DNA of 64,000 nucleotides from Acinetobacter pittii (GTDB taxonomy: Bacteria > Pseudomonadota > Gammaproteobacteria > Pseudomonadales > Moraxellaceae): contig NZ_CP139286.1 in NCBI RefSeq assembly GCF_034067285.1, forward strand, positions 620,001-684,000, read 5' to 3'. Positions 1-8,841 of this stretch are shown piece after piece; position 1 is the stretch's first letter, and every line of letters starts with the position of its first letter. The notes under the pieces were generated by a model. That model did no database searches. It worked only from the letters and a program-made list of their open reading frames with translations, and was not told the DNA's origin. The translations under genes and the position numbers were made by a program.

Positions 1-1271
1 ATAAAGGCAAACCAAGGGGCAAATGGGAAAAATTTGGCACGATATGCTAAATCTTCTAATTTATAGCCTTGAGCAATATATCCTTTACGGAAACGATAGT
101 GTGAAATCGCAATTCCTAACCAAACAATAAAACCGCACATACCAGACATATTGAGTAGCCAGTTAAATACTTGCTTCTCTCCAATAAATGTCGTCAAGAA
201 ACAAAATGCGGCAATAAATGTGGTGGCATATAGCGCGTTCATCGGGACGCCACGACCATCAAGTTTTGCAAACCACTTTGGTGCGCGACCTTCTTGAGCC
301 ATTTTAAATAACATGCGAGTTGAAGAATACATGCCTGAATTACCTGCTGACAGAATAGCAGTAAGAATGACGGCATTCATTAAACCCGCAGCAAAAGCAA
401 AGCCTACTCTCTCATAGAGTAATGTAAATGGAGATAGTGCAATATCTTCAGTGGCAGCTGCTTGTAATAGGTTGGGGTCATCATAGGCGATTAGAGTGCC
501 GATAATGAAAATACATAGGATGTAGAATAATAAGATTCGCCAGAAAATCTGTTTGATTGCAAGTGGAATCGTCTTCTTTGGATCTTTTGATTCGCCCGCA
601 GCAACCCCAACCATTTCGGTTCCTTGGAAAGAGAACCCGGCAATCATTGCTACACCAATCATGGCTTGTAAACCGCCAACAAAAGGTGCTTCTTTGTAGG
701 TCCAGTTCCCGAAAGTTGCCACGCCAGGGGTTAGCATAATCTTGATGATCATGGCTAAACCAATAATAATAAAGGCAACAATCGCAATCACTTTAACCAT
801 TGAGAACCAGAATTCGCTTTCCCCGAAGCCCTTAACCGTCATCGCATTAATCATGAAGATAACGATAAGAAATAGGGCACTCCAGTAAAATCCTGGAATA
901 TCAGGGAACCAGAACTTCATAATGAACTGGACCGCAACAAGTTCGAATGCAACTGTGATGGCCCAGTTATACCAATAGTTCCAACCTAGAGCGAAACCAA
1001 AACCTTCTTCGACATAACGACTGCCGTAAGTAAAAAAGGCACCGGATGTTGGCGTATGAGTTGCAAGCTCACCTAAGCTGGTCATTAAGAAGTAAATCAT
1101 AATGCCAATAAGTGAATAGGCGAGTAGCGCTCCACCTGGGCCAGCATTTGCAATGGTTGATCCAGAAGCAAGGAAGAGGCCTGTACCAATGGAACCACCA
1201 ATGGCGATCATATTCAGATGACGAGCCCCAAGCTTACGCTGGAGTTTTTCAGGAGCATGTGTTTCGCTCAT
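1..1271 (-). CDS. lysP: LysP-type amino acid permease, C-terminus outside the window
   Basis: Inner-membrane amino acid:proton symporter of the APC superfamily, amino acid transporter (AAT) family. The visible part gives 423 residues from an ATG at 1271; the 3' end lies beyond base 1. The N-terminus has the family signature ARHLNMIAIGGSIGTGLF at about residues 17-34, followed by hydrophobic segments. Long stretches agree with E. coli LysP as I remember it (GFGFALGWNYWYNWA, IGVAMIAGFSFQGTE, AVILTAILSAGNSGMY). Lysine is therefore the likely substrate, but AAT paralogues with other substrates are close, so specificity is an inference. An AAGGA-like ribosome site lies just before the start. rsmC ends 21 bases upstream in the same direction. 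Confidence 0.85.
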   Translation of the reverse strand, partial: MSETHAPEKLQRKLGARHLNMIAIGGSIGTGLFLASGSTIANAGPGGALLAYSLIGIMIYFLMTSLGELATHTPTSGAFFTYGSRYVEEGFGFALGWNYWYNWAITVAFELVAVQFIMKFWFPDIPGFYWSALFLIVIFMINAMTVKGFGESEFWFSMVKVIAIVAFIIIGLAMIIKIMLTPGVATFGNWTYKEAPFVGGLQAMIGVAMIAGFSFQGTEMVGVAAGESKDPKKTIPLAIKQIFWRILLFYILCIFIIGTLIAYDDPNLLQAAATEDIALSPFTLLYERVGFAFAAGLMNAVILTAILSAGNSGMYSSTRMLFKMAQEGRAPKWFAKLDGRGVPMNALYATTFIAAFCFLTTFIGEKQVFNWLLNMSGMCGFIVWLGIAISHYRFRKGYIAQGYKLEDLAYRAKFFPFAPWFAF

Positions 1272-1292
1272 GGAGATTCCTTACATAGTTTG

Positions 1293-2306
1293 TTATGCAC
1301 AGGCATATAACACCTTAAAGCCTTGAAGATCAGTTTTAATCTGGCACTGACCAAAGTGCTTCTCAATTAAGATCGGATAGTTTAAAAAACGGTTTGCTAC
1401 AATCCATAGCTCACCTGATGCCTTTAAATGTTTTTTAGCGTTTTGGCAGAGTCCTTCACTTGCATCATAGTTGGTATGAATACCTTGATGGAAAGGGGGA
1501 TTACTGACAATGGCATCGAGTTCTGTTGGAGCGTCTGCAATACCTGTAACAGGCTGCAATCTCAACTGGTCTGAACCTATTCCATTTCGACTAAAAGTCA
1601 TTTCCGTTGACCGTAAAGCGAAAGCATCAATATCTAGGGCATGAATAATATTACTTGAATTTATTTTTGCCAAATAGCAACTGATAATTCCAGCACCACA
1701 CCCGAAGTCGGCAATTCTACCTGATTTCACCTGATTAAGATAAGGGAGTAAAACAGCAGTTCCGATATCGAGATGATTTTGGCTAAAAACACCCGGAAGG
1801 GCACAAATCGTAAGCTCTTGTTCATTCACCTGAACAGTGTAACTTTTGAGCCAGCTTTCTAGAGGTTTAAGTTGTTCTGTTTTTTCAATCTTTAAGTGCC
1901 ATAGCTGACAATGGCGTGCACTATCGAGTTTAAGTACTTTACCAAAGCTTTGTAATTGTTTGGCAGCACGTTCAACACCACCCTTTTTTTCACCCACTAA
2001 AAAAACAGACTGATCAGTTTTCAGATTGCTCATGACTACATGCAATATGTAATTTAATAGTTCTTTAGATTTGGGAACAAAAATAACGGCTTGATCGAAT
2101 TCTTGTAATGGGAACTCAACTGAGAAATGCGCATTTGTTCCATTATTTATAAAGCCTTGATAGTCAGCATGATTCCACGTCCAGACTGACGCATCAGTCT
2201 CGGCTGGTAATTGACTGACTAGGGCATCATTCGGTGCATTAATTAACAAGATTTTACCTTTTAAGTAGTCTTGTTGTCTCAATACCACTTCACTTCTAGG
2301 ATCCAT
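1293..2306 (-). CDS. rsmC: 16S rRNA (guanine(1207)-N2)-methyltransferase RsmC
   Basis: SAM-dependent enzyme that methylates G1207 of 16S rRNA in the 30S subunit. The 337-residue product has the RsmC two-domain plan: a degenerate N-terminal methyltransferase-like half and a catalytic C-terminal half. Visible motifs are the SAM loop [15 protein letters not shown] and the base-methylation motif [14 protein letters not shown]. The length is close to the roughly 343 residues of the E. coli enzyme. Two in-frame ATGs lie six bases apart (2312 and 2306). I prefer 2306 because GAGAG sits six bases before it and [12 protein letters not shown] is the natural N-terminus. The gene lies between two permease genes on the same strand. 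Confidence 0.9.
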   Translation of the reverse strand: MDPRSEVVLRQQDYLKGKILLINAPNDALVSQLPAETDASVWTWNHADYQGFINNGTNAHFSVEFPLQEFDQAVIFVPKSKELLNYILHVVMSNLKTDQSVFLVGEKKGGVERAAKQLQSFGKVLKLDSARHCQLWHLKIEKTEQLKPLESWLKSYTVQVNEQELTICALPGVFSQNHLDIGTAVLLPYLNQVKSGRIADFGCGAGIISCYLAKINSSNIIHALDIDAFALRSTEMTFSRNGIGSDQLRLQPVTGIADAPTELDAIVSNPPFHQGIHTNYDASEGLCQNAKKHLKASGELWIVANRFLNYPILIEKHFGQCQIKTDLQGFKVLYACA

Positions 2307-2369
2307 GTACATCTCTCATGAAGAAGAATGCCCAGTGGAAACTGGGCAGTAATCAAAATTAAAAAATAG

Positions 2370-3728
2370 TTATTTGTGTGTTTCAGGGAGGACAACATTT
2401 AAAATTAATGCTGCGATACCGCCTGTCGCTACGCCAGAGCTAAAAATATTTTTAAATAATTCTGGTAGGTGTTCCAAAATTTGAGGAACTTGAGCAACAC
2501 CTAAACCTAGTGCAAGTGAAATTGCGATAATTAAAAGTGCTCGGCGGTCTAAGTGAATAGATGAGAGGATGTTAATACCTGATGCAGCCACGGCACCGAA
2601 CATGACCATCACAGCGCCTCCTAAAACAGCTTGAGGAACTGCTTGTATTACACCAGCTACTGCGGGAAATAAACCTAATAAAATAAGTAAAGCAGCAATC
2701 CAGATACCTACATAACGACTTGCTACGCCAGTGAGTTGGATTACTCCATTATTTTGAGCAAAAACAGAACTAGGGAAGGTGTTAAATAAACCTGCGAGTA
2801 AAGAGTTTGCACCATTTACTAAAACACCACCTTTAATACGTTTCATCCATTCAGGACCATTAACAGGTTGGTTTGAAAGTTTACTGGTTGCAGTAACGTC
2901 ACCAATCGCTTCTAAAGAAGTGACTAAGTAGATAAAAGCCATTGGGATGAATAAGCCCCAAGAAAAGCTTAACCCAAAGTGCATTGGTGTTGGAATTTGT
3001 ACAAGAGGGGCATCTTTAATACCTGAGAAATCCAGGTATCCCATAAATCCTGCAAGAATGTAACCAATGACTAAAGCAATTAAGATTGCCGAACTTTTAA
3101 TCCATACCACTCGAATACGATTTAGAATGATAATAATGGCAAGGACTGTACATGACATAATAAGGTTGTCTGCACTTGCAAAAGTATGGTCTTGCATGGC
3201 TTGATAACCACCACCCATGCTAATCAAGCCTTCCTTAATAAGCGTTAAGCCAATTAATAAAACAACAATACCGGTTACTAAAGGAGTAATTAGTCTTTTT
3301 ACCCATGGAAGAATCTGGGAAACACCCATTTCAATGAATGAGCCAGCAATTACTACACCGAAAATTGCAGCCATAACTTGGTTTACTGGCGTTCCTGCGG
3401 CAACCATTGCACTACCAATACTAATAATTGGACCAATAAAGTTAAAACTTGTACCTTGAACAATCAAAAGACCTGCACCGAACGGGCCGACTTTTTTACA
3501 TTGTAAAAATGTAGCAATACCGGAAATCACCAAAGACATCGATAAAATCATGTTGGTTTCGGTACGTGACACACCTAAAGCTAAACAAATTAAAAGCCCA
3601 GGTGTAACAATTGGTACAATAATCGCAAGTAAATGCTGGAACGCTGCTAAAAAAGCGACCAAAGGTTTTGGACGATCATCTAAGCCATAAACGAGGTCAA
3701 GATGGTCTTGAGAGTGTTGATTGGACAT
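2370..3728 (-). CDS. xanP: XanP-type purine/xanthine permease (NCS2 family)
   Basis: Nucleobase:cation symporter-2 family protein of the inner membrane, 452 residues and strongly hydrophobic throughout. It closely resembles E. coli XanP/XanQ: the N-terminus reads YGLDDRPKP before the first helix, QGTSFNFIGP lies at about residues 90-99, and the family motif QNNGVIQLTGVASRYVG is present. Xanthine is therefore the most likely substrate; other purines are possible. The frame is open upstream to a TTG at 3755, but the ATG at 3728 starts the family-like N-terminus MSNQHSQDHL. No strong ribosome site precedes either start. The gene is divergent from typA across about 180 bases that carry an inverted repeat. 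Confidence 0.85.
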   Translation of the reverse strand: MSNQHSQDHLDLVYGLDDRPKPLVAFLAAFQHLLAIIVPIVTPGLLICLALGVSRTETNMILSMSLVISGIATFLQCKKVGPFGAGLLIVQGTSFNFIGPIISIGSAMVAAGTPVNQVMAAIFGVVIAGSFIEMGVSQILPWVKRLITPLVTGIVVLLIGLTLIKEGLISMGGGYQAMQDHTFASADNLIMSCTVLAIIIILNRIRVVWIKSSAILIALVIGYILAGFMGYLDFSGIKDAPLVQIPTPMHFGLSFSWGLFIPMAFIYLVTSLEAIGDVTATSKLSNQPVNGPEWMKRIKGGVLVNGANSLLAGLFNTFPSSVFAQNNGVIQLTGVASRYVGIWIAALLILLGLFPAVAGVIQAVPQAVLGGAVMVMFGAVAASGINILSSIHLDRRALLIIAISLALGLGVAQVPQILEHLPELFKNIFSSGVATGGIAALILNVVLPETHK

Positions 3729-3842
3729 GGGTGTAGGTACGCCGCAATTTCGCAAATTGGCGCTATTCTAATCGAGATACCTATCTTTACAAAACGAAAT
3801 ACAGGCTATTAGAAAATTTTTTTGTCAATGTCAATAAACTGT

Positions 3843-3874
3843 CACTACTCAAGAGTAGTGTTTTTCTGTATAAT
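3843..3874. promoter_or_regulatory. Perfect 8-bp inverted repeat and -10 box before typA
   Basis: Arms CACTACTC (3843-3850) and GAGTAGTG (3853-3860) are separated by two bases. They are followed by five T and then a consensus -10 hexamer TATAAT at 3869-3874. The repeat covers the place of the -35 element, which has no good match of its own. An operator or a short hairpin are both possible. The two-base spacer argues against an efficient RNA terminator. Confidence 0.5.
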
Positions 3875-3906
3875 TTGCCCTCAAATTTCAGGCGTTTCGA
3901 ATTTTC

Positions 3907-5742
3907 ATGTCAGATATCAAAAATCTCCGTAATATCGCAATTATTGCGCACGTCGACCACGGGAAAACCACACTTGTCGATAAACTACTTCAGCAATCTG
4001 GTGCTCTCGGTGAACGAGCAGGCGAGATTGAGCGTGTCATGGACTCAAATGCGCTTGAAAGTGAACGTGGTATTACCATTCTTGCAAAGAACACTTCTAT
4101 TACTTGGTTAGATAAACGTACTGATACAACTTACCGTATCAACATCGTAGATACCCCGGGACACGCCGACTTCGGTGGTGAAGTAGAACGTGTAATGTCG
4201 ATGGTTGACTGCGTATTACTTTTAGTTGACTCTCAAGAAGGCCCAATGCCACAAACTCGTTTTGTGACACAAAAAGCCTTTGCTCGTGGTTTAAAACCAA
4301 TTGTTATTATTAACAAAGTAGACAAACCAAGTGCACGTCCAGATTGGGTTATTGATCAAGTATTTGATTTATTTGATAACCTTGGTGCAACTGACGAGCA
4401 ATTAGATTTCCCAATCGTTTATGCATCAGGTTTACGTGGTGTAGCGGGTCCTGCTCCTGAAGAACTTGCAGAAGACATGACTCCGTTGTTTGAAACGATT
4501 GTAGACATCGTTGAACCACCAGCAGTTGATGTTGATGGTCCATTCCAAATGCAGATTTCATCACTTGACTATAACAGCTTCGTAGGTGTTATCGGTGTTG
4601 GTCGTATTCAACGTGGTTCAGTAAAATTAAATACTCCTGTTACTGTAATTGACAAAGAAGGCAATACACGTAACGGTCGTATCTTAAAAATCATGGGTTA
4701 CCATGGTTTAGAGCGTATCGATGTTGAATCAGCATCTGCTGGTGATATCGTATGTATTACTGGTATCGACGCACTTAACATTTCTGACACGATTTGTGAT
4801 CCGAAAAATGTTGAAGCATTACCAGCTTTATCTGTAGATGAACCTACAGTATCTATGACTTTCCAAGTAAACAACTCTCCGTTTGCTGGTAAAGAAGGTA
4901 AATTCGTAACTTCACGTAATATCCGTGAACGTCTTGACCGCGAATTAATTCATAACGTAGCGTTACGTGTTGAAGACACTGACAGTCCAGACCGTTTCAA
5001 AGTATCTGGCCGTGGTGAACTTCACCTTTCAGTTTTAATTGAAAACATGCGTCGCGAAGGTTTTGAAATGGGCGTATCACGTCCACAAGTAATCATCAAA
5101 GAAATTGATGGTGAAAGACAAGAGCCTTACGAAAACGTAACTTTTGACGTTGAAGAACAGCATCAAGGCGCTGTAATGGAACAAATGGGTCACCGTAAGG
5201 GCGAGATGACCAATATGGAAGTTGACGGTAAAGGCCGTATCCGTATTGAAGCAACTGTACCTTCACGTGGTTTGATCGGTTTCCGTTCTGAATTCTTGAC
5301 CATGACTTCTGGTACAGGGATCATGACTTCAAGCTTCTCGCATTATGGTCCTGTTAAACAAGGTACTGTTGCGAAACGTCAAAACGGTGTATTGATTTCT
5401 ATGGTTCAAGGTACTTGCTTGGGCTATGCATTGTTCAGCTTACAAGACCGTGGTCGTTTGTTCGCTAAACCACAGTTAGAAGTTTACGAAGGTATGATCG
5501 TGGGTATTAACTCTCGTTCAGACGATATGGTTGTAAACCCAACTAAAGCGAAACAATTAACTAACGTTCGTGCATCTGGTACAGATGATGCTTTAACTTT
5601 AGTACCTGCAATTGAATATACGCTTGAACAAGCGCTTGAATTCATTGAAGATGACGAATTAGTTGAAGTAACACCTAAATCAATTCGTATCCGTAAGCGT
5701 TACTTGACTGAAAATGAACGTAAACGTAACCGTGATAAATAA
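3907..5742 (+). CDS. typA: Ribosome-associated translational GTPase TypA/BipA
   Basis: GTPase of the elongation-factor family that binds the 70S ribosome and acts in subunit assembly and stress adaptation. The 611-residue length matches the family. Seen in order: G1 loop AHVDHGKTT near residue 14, switch [12 protein letters not shown] at about 82, G4 motif [12 protein letters not shown] at about 136, a beta-barrel domain 2, EF-G-like domains III and V, and the TypA-specific C-terminal region ending in basic residues. The ATG at 3907 begins [19 protein letters not shown], the usual N-terminus. Codon use is smooth and strongly biased, as expected of a well-expressed gene. A UUCG-loop terminator ends the unit, so it appears monocistronic. 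Confidence 0.97.
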   Translation: MSDIKNLRNIAIIAHVDHGKTTLVDKLLQQSGALGERAGEIERVMDSNALESERGITILAKNTSITWLDKRTDTTYRINIVDTPGHADFGGEVERVMSMVDCVLLLVDSQEGPMPQTRFVTQKAFARGLKPIVIINKVDKPSARPDWVIDQVFDLFDNLGATDEQLDFPIVYASGLRGVAGPAPEELAEDMTPLFETIVDIVEPPAVDVDGPFQMQISSLDYNSFVGVIGVGRIQRGSVKLNTPVTVIDKEGNTRNGRILKIMGYHGLERIDVESASAGDIVCITGIDALNISDTICDPKNVEALPALSVDEPTVSMTFQVNNSPFAGKEGKFVTSRNIRERLDRELIHNVALRVEDTDSPDRFKVSGRGELHLSVLIENMRREGFEMGVSRPQVIIKEIDGERQEPYENVTFDVEEQHQGAVMEQMGHRKGEMTNMEVDGKGRIRIEATVPSRGLIGFRSEFLTMTSGTGIMTSSFSHYGPVKQGTVAKRQNGVLISMVQGTCLGYALFSLQDRGRLFAKPQLEVYEGMIVGINSRSDDMVVNPTKAKQLTNVRASGTDDALTLVPAIEYTLEQALEFIEDDELVEVTPKSIRIRKRYLTENERKRNRDK

Positions 5743-5767
5743 TTTTTCTTAACTGAAAAAGAAAAAA

Positions 5768-5794
5768 CCGCTAAATTCGTTTAGCGGTTTTTTT
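5768..5794 (+). terminator. Intrinsic terminator of typA
   Basis: Stem CCGCTAAA / TTTAGCGG with a TTCG tetraloop, then seven T. It starts 26 bases after the typA stop codon. Confidence 0.92.
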
Positions 5795-5999
5795 ATTGAT
5801 TACTGGTAAAGCTGAAAGTAAACTTAAAGTCATATTTTTCTTGTAAGCAAATATGTTGTTAAAGTGTGAAATAGCTTTCTTTTTTTGAAAAAAATATTAA
5901 ATTATCAATATCATGGCGAGTACTATCTAGACGGATAAGAGGCCAGTGAAAAAAGAAAAATATGATGTGTTCCTCCCCCCTACATCTGGAGATGTTTAG

Positions 6000-6431
6000 A
6001 TGAGTATTATTCAAGAATTTAAAGAATTTGCCATTAAAGGCAATATGATGGATTTAGCCATTGGTGTGATTATTGGTGGTGCTTTTGGCAAAATCGTGGA
6101 CTCTTTAGTTAAAGATATCATCATGCCGCTTATCACTGTAATTACTGGTGGTGGTGTTGATTTCTCTCAAAAGTTTATTGTGTTAGGTGCAAATCCTAAT
6201 AACTTACAATCTTTAGATGCCTTACAAAAAGCAGGTATCAACGTATTAACCTATGGTAACTTCCTCACCATTTTAATTAACTTCCTGATTTTAGCTTGGG
6301 TTGTGTTCTTGATGGTGAAATTATTAAACAGACTTCGCCGTGATAAGAATGAGCCAGAAGCTCCAGCTGCAACTCCTGAAGATGTTCAGTTATTGCGTGA
6401 AATTCGTGATGAGTTGAAAAAACAAGCTTAA
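6000..6431 (+). CDS. mscL: Large-conductance mechanosensitive channel MscL
   Basis: Inner-membrane channel that opens under membrane tension to release solutes on hypo-osmotic shock. The 143 residues fit the family (136 in E. coli). The N-terminal amphipathic helix reads [20 protein letters not shown]. The pore helix follows with the glycine/alanine-rich constriction [17 protein letters not shown] periplasmic loop, a second helix at about 85-108 and a charged cytoplasmic helical tail complete the protein. The ATG at 6000 has GGAG nine bases upstream, and that site sits in the loop of a small hairpin (5984-5997). A terminator follows directly, so the gene is its own unit. Confidence 0.97.
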   Translation: MSIIQEFKEFAIKGNMMDLAIGVIIGGAFGKIVDSLVKDIIMPLITVITGGGVDFSQKFIVLGANPNNLQSLDALQKAGINVLTYGNFLTILINFLILAWVVFLMVKLLNRLRRDKNEPEAPAATPEDVQLLREIRDELKKQA

Positions 6432-6444
6432 TAAAATTTGAAAT

Positions 6445-6474
6445 AAAAAACGGTACCAAGAGTACCGTTTTTTA
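6445..6474 (+). terminator. Intrinsic terminator of mscL
   Basis: AAAACGGTAC / GTACCGTTTT stem around a five-base loop, with more T at the 3' side. It can also be read on the other strand. Confidence 0.88.
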
Positions 6475-6567
6475 TTAATGAGTATTTTATGCTGAACTAT
6501 AGATATTGTTAAAATTATCAAAGTACAGATATGCTTAATTACGTATATTTAAAAAGGATATAAATGA

Positions 6568-6921
6568 ATGAATCAGCTTTTTGTGTATGGCACTTTATGT
6601 CCAAATCAAGCAAACGCTCATATTTTAGAGCAGATTGGTGGTAACTGGACGAAAGCTAGTGTACGAGGAGTGATCCATATTTTAGATTGGGGGCCAGACA
6701 AAGGTTTAAAAGCGCTTGAGTTAGATTCGCAAGCAGGTTGGGTAGAGGGCTACTTATTTAGCTCTGAAAAATTGGCTGAAAATTGGCAGATGCTAGATGA
6801 TTTTGAAGGTTTTCAATATCAACGTGTAATCGCAGATGTAAAACTAGAATCAGGTGAGTATGTTAAAGCCTGGACATATCAAATGAATGCGCAGGCGCAA
6901 GTTTCTGAAAAAAATAATTAA
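6568..6921 (+). CDS. Gamma-glutamylcyclotransferase-like (AIG2/GGACT fold) protein
   Basis: Small soluble protein, 117 residues, of the gamma-glutamylcyclotransferase-like superfamily. Related enzymes cleave gamma-glutamyl amides or amines to 5-oxoproline. The substrate-loop signature VYGTLCPNQANAH is at residues 6-18, and WVEGYLFSSEKL carries the glutamate expected to be catalytic. FEGFQYQRVIADV resembles the conserved end of the domain. The ATG at 6568 follows an AAGGA site eight bases upstream; an ATG four bases earlier is in another frame. The gene converges on ppiC with only ten bases between stop codons. The actual substrate cannot be read from the sequence. Confidence 0.8.
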   Translation: MNQLFVYGTLCPNQANAHILEQIGGNWTKASVRGVIHILDWGPDKGLKALELDSQAGWVEGYLFSSEKLAENWQMLDDFEGFQYQRVIADVKLESGEYVKAWTYQMNAQAQVSEKNN

Positions 6922-6931
6922 AATAATGGAA

Positions 6932-7222
6932 TCAACGTAAGCTACCCATTCTGAATTTAACTTCTAAAAGATGATAACCAAATTGGCTTTTGATTGGGCC
7001 TTGCAGCACACGTTCAGCAGCTGTAAAAACAACTTTATCAATAACAGGCACCAATTGCCCTTTTTTGACTTCGCCAAGTTCACCGCCACGCTTTGCCGAG
7101 TTACAGGTGGAATATTGTTTAGCAAGCTTGGCAAAATCAGCACCACTTTGTAGCTTCTTTTTTAGCTGTTCGGCTAAGTCTTTATCTTTGACTAAAATAT
7201 GTCGGACAATTGCTGTTTGCAT
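6932..7222 (-). CDS. ppiC: Parvulin-type peptidyl-prolyl cis-trans isomerase
   Basis: Single-domain parvulin of 96 residues that would speed proline isomerisation in protein folding. It has no signal peptide, so it should be cytoplasmic like E. coli PpiC. Parvulin signatures seen: RHILVKDKDLA at the N-terminus, SGADFAKLAKQYSTC, the GGELGEVKKGQLVP loop, and the closing GYHLLEVKFR strand. The frame is open five codons further upstream, but the ATG at 7222 has GGAG nine bases before it and gives the standard N-terminus MQTAIVRHIL. mutM ends 19 bases upstream in the same direction, so the two are probably cotranscribed. Confidence 0.93.
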   Translation of the reverse strand: MQTAIVRHILVKDKDLAEQLKKKLQSGADFAKLAKQYSTCNSAKRGGELGEVKKGQLVPVIDKVVFTAAERVLQGPIKSQFGYHLLEVKFRMGSLR

Positions 7223-7241
7223 GTTGTCTTTCTCCAAAAAA

Positions 7242-8066
7242 TTAAGGCTTTCTCAGCTTTTTAAGCGGTTGGCACTGTGGACAAAATACGCTGGCACGCT
7301 GACCAAGTTTCAAGTTTTCTAATGTGGTTTCACAGTTAACACACATTTCTCCAGCACGACCATACGCAAGCAATGTTTGCTGAAAATAACCATTTTCTCC
7401 CATGGCATTGCTGTAGTCTCGTAAAGTCGAGCCACCTAACTCAATTGCCGACTTTAAAATACGTTTAATCTCGACAACCAGTTTCTCAATTTGTTGCATG
7501 CTTAAATCACCAGCGGGCTGGGCTGGGTGAATACCCACATTAAACAAGCTTTCGGTTGCATAGATATTGCCTACACCGACTACAACATGGTTATCCATAA
7601 GTGCAATTTTTATGCCGACAGCTTTGTTTTTAAGTTTGGAAGCTAGATATTCTGCATGAAAGTCGTTACTTAAAGGTTCAGGCCCTAAAGTATCTATAAG
7701 TTTGCCTTGAGTTTCTGGGGTAAGCCAAAGAATACAGCCGAAACGACGTGGGTCATGATAGCGTAACTGTTGATCTTCAAATTGAATAATCAGATGATCA
7801 TGTTTTCTCAGTTCATCGTTCGGTTGACACAGGCGAAAGCTACCTGACATTCCTAAATGCCAAAGCATTTGATCTTGTTCAAATTCTGCCAAAATATATT
7901 TTGAACGTCGATTTAAGCCAATCAGACGTTGTCCAATAAGTTTTTGAACATCATCTGGTATAGGCCAACGTAAACTTGGGTTACGTACCTCTACACTTTG
8001 AACTTTTTGATTCAATAGCGGAAATAAACTGGTTTTGGTTGTTTCGACTTCGGGTAACTCAGGCAT
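7242..8066 (-). CDS. mutM: Formamidopyrimidine-DNA glycosylase (Fpg/MutM)
   Basis: Base-excision repair glycosylase/AP lyase that removes 8-oxoguanine and formamidopyrimidines. The mature catalytic N-terminus Pro-Glu is present (MPELPEVETT), which fixes the start at the ATG at 8066; the open frame upstream is not used. The 274 residues are typical. Other signs: a helix-two-turn-helix region around GVGNIYATESLF, and the C-terminal zinc finger CVNC-X16-CPQC. It is divergent from a second DNA glycosylase gene across 75 bases and is followed closely by ppiC. Confidence 0.97.
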   Translation of the reverse strand: MPELPEVETTKTSLFPLLNQKVQSVEVRNPSLRWPIPDDVQKLIGQRLIGLNRRSKYILAEFEQDQMLWHLGMSGSFRLCQPNDELRKHDHLIIQFEDQQLRYHDPRRFGCILWLTPETQGKLIDTLGPEPLSNDFHAEYLASKLKNKAVGIKIALMDNHVVVGVGNIYATESLFNVGIHPAQPAGDLSMQQIEKLVVEIKRILKSAIELGGSTLRDYSNAMGENGYFQQTLLAYGRAGEMCVNCETTLENLKLGQRASVFCPQCQPLKKLRKP

Positions 8067-8141
8067 GCCAACTCGCAGAATTAACAGATATACTGGATTA
8101 ATCAAGTATAACGTGTGGTATGTAATATTTCAGAGATTACT

Positions 8142-8708
8142 ATGTCAGATATTTTACCATTAAGCTGGTTTCAACGTGAAACCTCAGAAGTGGCTTATGA
8201 TTTAATCGGTTGCGTATTGTGTAAGCGGCAACCTGATGGTCAAGTCATCCGTTGCACAATTAGTGAAACAGAAGCTTATTTGGGTGTTCGCGATAAAGCT
8301 TGCCACAGCTATAATGACAAACGGACAGTACGAACAGATGTAATGTATCGCCCTGGTGGTACGATTTACGTCTACTTAATTTATGGCATGTATGAAATGC
8401 TTAATCTTATTACTCAGACAGAAGGCGTTCCTGAAGGGGTAATGATTCGTTCTGCATTTTTAAGTGGTGCTTCAACCAAAAAAGATTATAAGCTTTTGGC
8501 TGGACCGGGCAAATTGACACGTTATTTAGGCATTGATCGATCTTTAAAAGGCCAGACTTTGGGTGAAGAATCTGGTTTGTGGGTTGAAGCGGCATCAACG
8601 CAGCCAGAAGTAGAATTGACGCCACGTATTGGAATTGATTATGCCGAAGAGGCAAAAGATTGGCCTGAACGATATTGCTGGAAAGATCATCCATCTTTGA
8701 GTCGATAA
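8142..8708 (+). CDS. DNA-3-methyladenine glycosylase (AAG/MPG family)
   Basis: Alkyladenine DNA glycosylase family (Pfam Pur_DNA_glyco), 188 residues, which excises alkylated purines. Family motifs: SETEAYLGVRDKACHSYN, carrying the active-site Glu, then RPGGTIYVYLIYGMYEMLNL and GPGKLTRYLGID. I use the ATG at 8142 (MSDILPLSWF), because the open frame before it adds nine residues without family support. It lies divergent from mutM, which makes a compact repair pair. No terminator is obvious before the next gene. Confidence 0.93.
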   Translation: MSDILPLSWFQRETSEVAYDLIGCVLCKRQPDGQVIRCTISETEAYLGVRDKACHSYNDKRTVRTDVMYRPGGTIYVYLIYGMYEMLNLITQTEGVPEGVMIRSAFLSGASTKKDYKLLAGPGKLTRYLGIDRSLKGQTLGEESGLWVEAASTQPEVELTPRIGIDYAEEAKDWPERYCWKDHPSLSR

Positions 8709-8805
8709 TTTTAATCTGGAAGTAAATTTTTGGATATTGATGAGGATTGTTCCAGATTTACAACAATACAGACCGAATTCAATAGCCAGACAAGACACTG
8801 CTTTT

Positions 8806-8822
8806 GTTATCATAACTACAAT
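8806..8822 (+). promoter_or_regulatory. Palindrome overlapping a possible promoter of the TonB receptor gene
   Basis: The 11-base palindrome GTTATCATAAC (8806-8816) lies 26 bases before the start codon and abuts a -10-like TACAAT at 8817-8822. No convincing -35 box is visible. This is an operator candidate only. Confidence 0.3.
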
Positions 8823-8841
8823 ATAAATAAAGGAAATAAGC

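Noticed and set aside
557-739. Rightward ORF of 60 codons inside the permease gene
   Set aside because: It lies antisense in a well-conserved permease gene and has no ribosome site or family likeness.
8067-8105. N-terminal extension of MutM
   Set aside because: Fpg enzymes need Pro right after the initiator Met as catalytic N-terminus, so the start must be at 8066.
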